Source of the DNA: Mesostigma viride
Taxonomy: Eukaryota > Streptophyta > Mesostigmatophyceae > Mesostigmatales > Mesostigmataceae
Reading direction: 5' to 3'
Length of the DNA: 64,000 nt
Assembly (NCBI GenBank): GCA_009746045.1
Contig: RPFO01000667.1
Span: forward strand, 4,054,273 to 4,118,272
This document shows, in pieces, positions 63,425-64,000 of this stretch. Position numbers and translations under genes: made by a program. A model generated the notes under the pieces. That model ran no database searches. It saw only the letters and a program-made list of their open reading frames with translations, and had not been told where the DNA came from. Each line of letters opens with the position of its first letter. Positions within the stretch are counted from its first letter, which is position 1.

Positions 63425-64000
63425 ATGGGTTGGCGTCTTGACTGTTTTATTTCCAAGGTGGCGAGGTCTGCGTGCGCATGTATATTCACAGGCATCGTCT
63501 CACTTCGAAGTTCACAATCCATCCAAAACTTTTGCTCTAAAAGCTGGTTTCGTGGTATTATGAAGCAGATGGAAGGAATCGCCATTGAGATATTCCCGGC
63601 TGTGCTGCCGGAGCGTCGTGAAATGGCGGCGGCGAGAGACGTCGTCATTTATGATTTTTACGAATATCTACAAACATTTCGCGGCTGCATTTCGGCCGTG
63701 CCCAACGTAACGATCCAGATGAACACCGAGAAGAAGTTGAAGAATCTTTCGGAGGAGACGGTGCTGCTTTTGGAGGCGCGTTTTCCTGTTGAGTACCTGT
63801 CGGAGGCATTTACTGCCGTCCCCCTGCGCTTCGTCTCCGCAAACGCCCTGTTGGCAGAATTTGCAGGCACGAGCGTTGCCGCTTATCTCGCAGGCATTCC
63901 TCGCCAGTCTTCGTCTCGCTACGACGTGTTTGTGCGATTTACGGAGCGCGACAACGACGGCGTCTTAGTCGCGGCGTCTTTCCCCGTCACCGCGCAGGGA
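63425..64000 (+). CDS. Unidentified ORF, 3' incomplete at window edge
   Basis: A frame without stops runs from 63335 to the end of the window. The first ATG is at 63425, and a second at 63560 starts MKQMEGIAIEIFPAVLPERR. The product continues DVVIYDFYEYLQTFRGCISA, VPNVTIQMNTEKKLKNLSEE, TVLLLEARFPVEYLSEAFTA and VPLRFVSANALLAEFAGTSV. It reads as a genuine globular protein with alternating strand and helix character; the more natural start may be 63560, since the upstream 45 residues are less protein-like. I do not recognise the family. It may be a host gene exon or part of another mobile element. Confidence 0.5.
   Translation, partial: MGWRLDCFISKVARSACACIFTGIVSLRSSQSIQNFCSKSWFRGIMKQMEGIAIEIFPAVLPERREMAAARDVVIYDFYEYLQTFRGCISAVPNVTIQMNTEKKLKNLSEETVLLLEARFPVEYLSEAFTAVPLRFVSANALLAEFAGTSVAAYLAGIPRQSSSRYDVFVRFTERDNDGVLVAASFPVTAQG

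Overview
The window reads as repeat-rich nuclear DNA of a eukaryote. There are no bacterial-style operons. Splice-like GT-AG signals and TATA boxes occur, and almost all recognisable coding sequence belongs to transposable elements: a chromodomain Ty3/Gypsy element, several LINE lineages, and MULE-, hAT- and piggyBac-like DNA transposons. That mixture suits a green-lineage alga, but this is inference from element types and not from a host marker gene.

Layout. 1-1.8 kb: 3' part of a LINE. 2.6-3.9 kb: 51-bp minisatellite. 4.9-6.5 kb: hairpin-rich 152-bp satellite split by a hAT-like non-autonomous element. 6.6-7.8 kb: LINE ORF1 on the minus strand. 8-11.2 kb: tetranucleotide arrays, inverted LINE tails and CCCA-rich DNA. 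11.5-12.5 kb: a possible spliced host gene on the minus strand. 14-17.3 kb: a cluster of LINE 3' fragments. 18.8-20.1 kb: a two-exon host gene candidate on the minus strand. 20.5-29.6 kb: a 9.15-kb terminal-inverted-repeat element with an 8-bp target duplication, holding a nested MULE, a LINE tail and a broken MULE transposase. 30-32 kb: a 139-bp tandem unit whose third copy was hit twice by small TIR elements. 34.0-44.8 kb: a young Ty3/Gypsy chromovirus bounded by 572-bp LTRs. 45.9-47.3 kb: the clearest host gene, FAM185A/DUF4097-like. 49.4-53.4 kb: LINE and SINE debris. 53.4-63.2 kb: an older, broken Ty3/Gypsy copy, itself hit by a 2.5-kb non-autonomous LTR element and a 2.1-kb piggyBac-like element. 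The last 0.6 kb opens a new reading frame that runs off the window.

The most interesting signals are these: a caulimovirus-VI/RNase H1 hybrid-binding-like domain encoded upstream of gag in both Ty3/Gypsy copies; three copies of one polypurine tract in the young copy; a conserved hairpin just before the TTAAT-type tails of the LINEs, whose stem bases co-vary; and a set of nested insertions whose empty sites can be read directly in neighbouring repeat copies.
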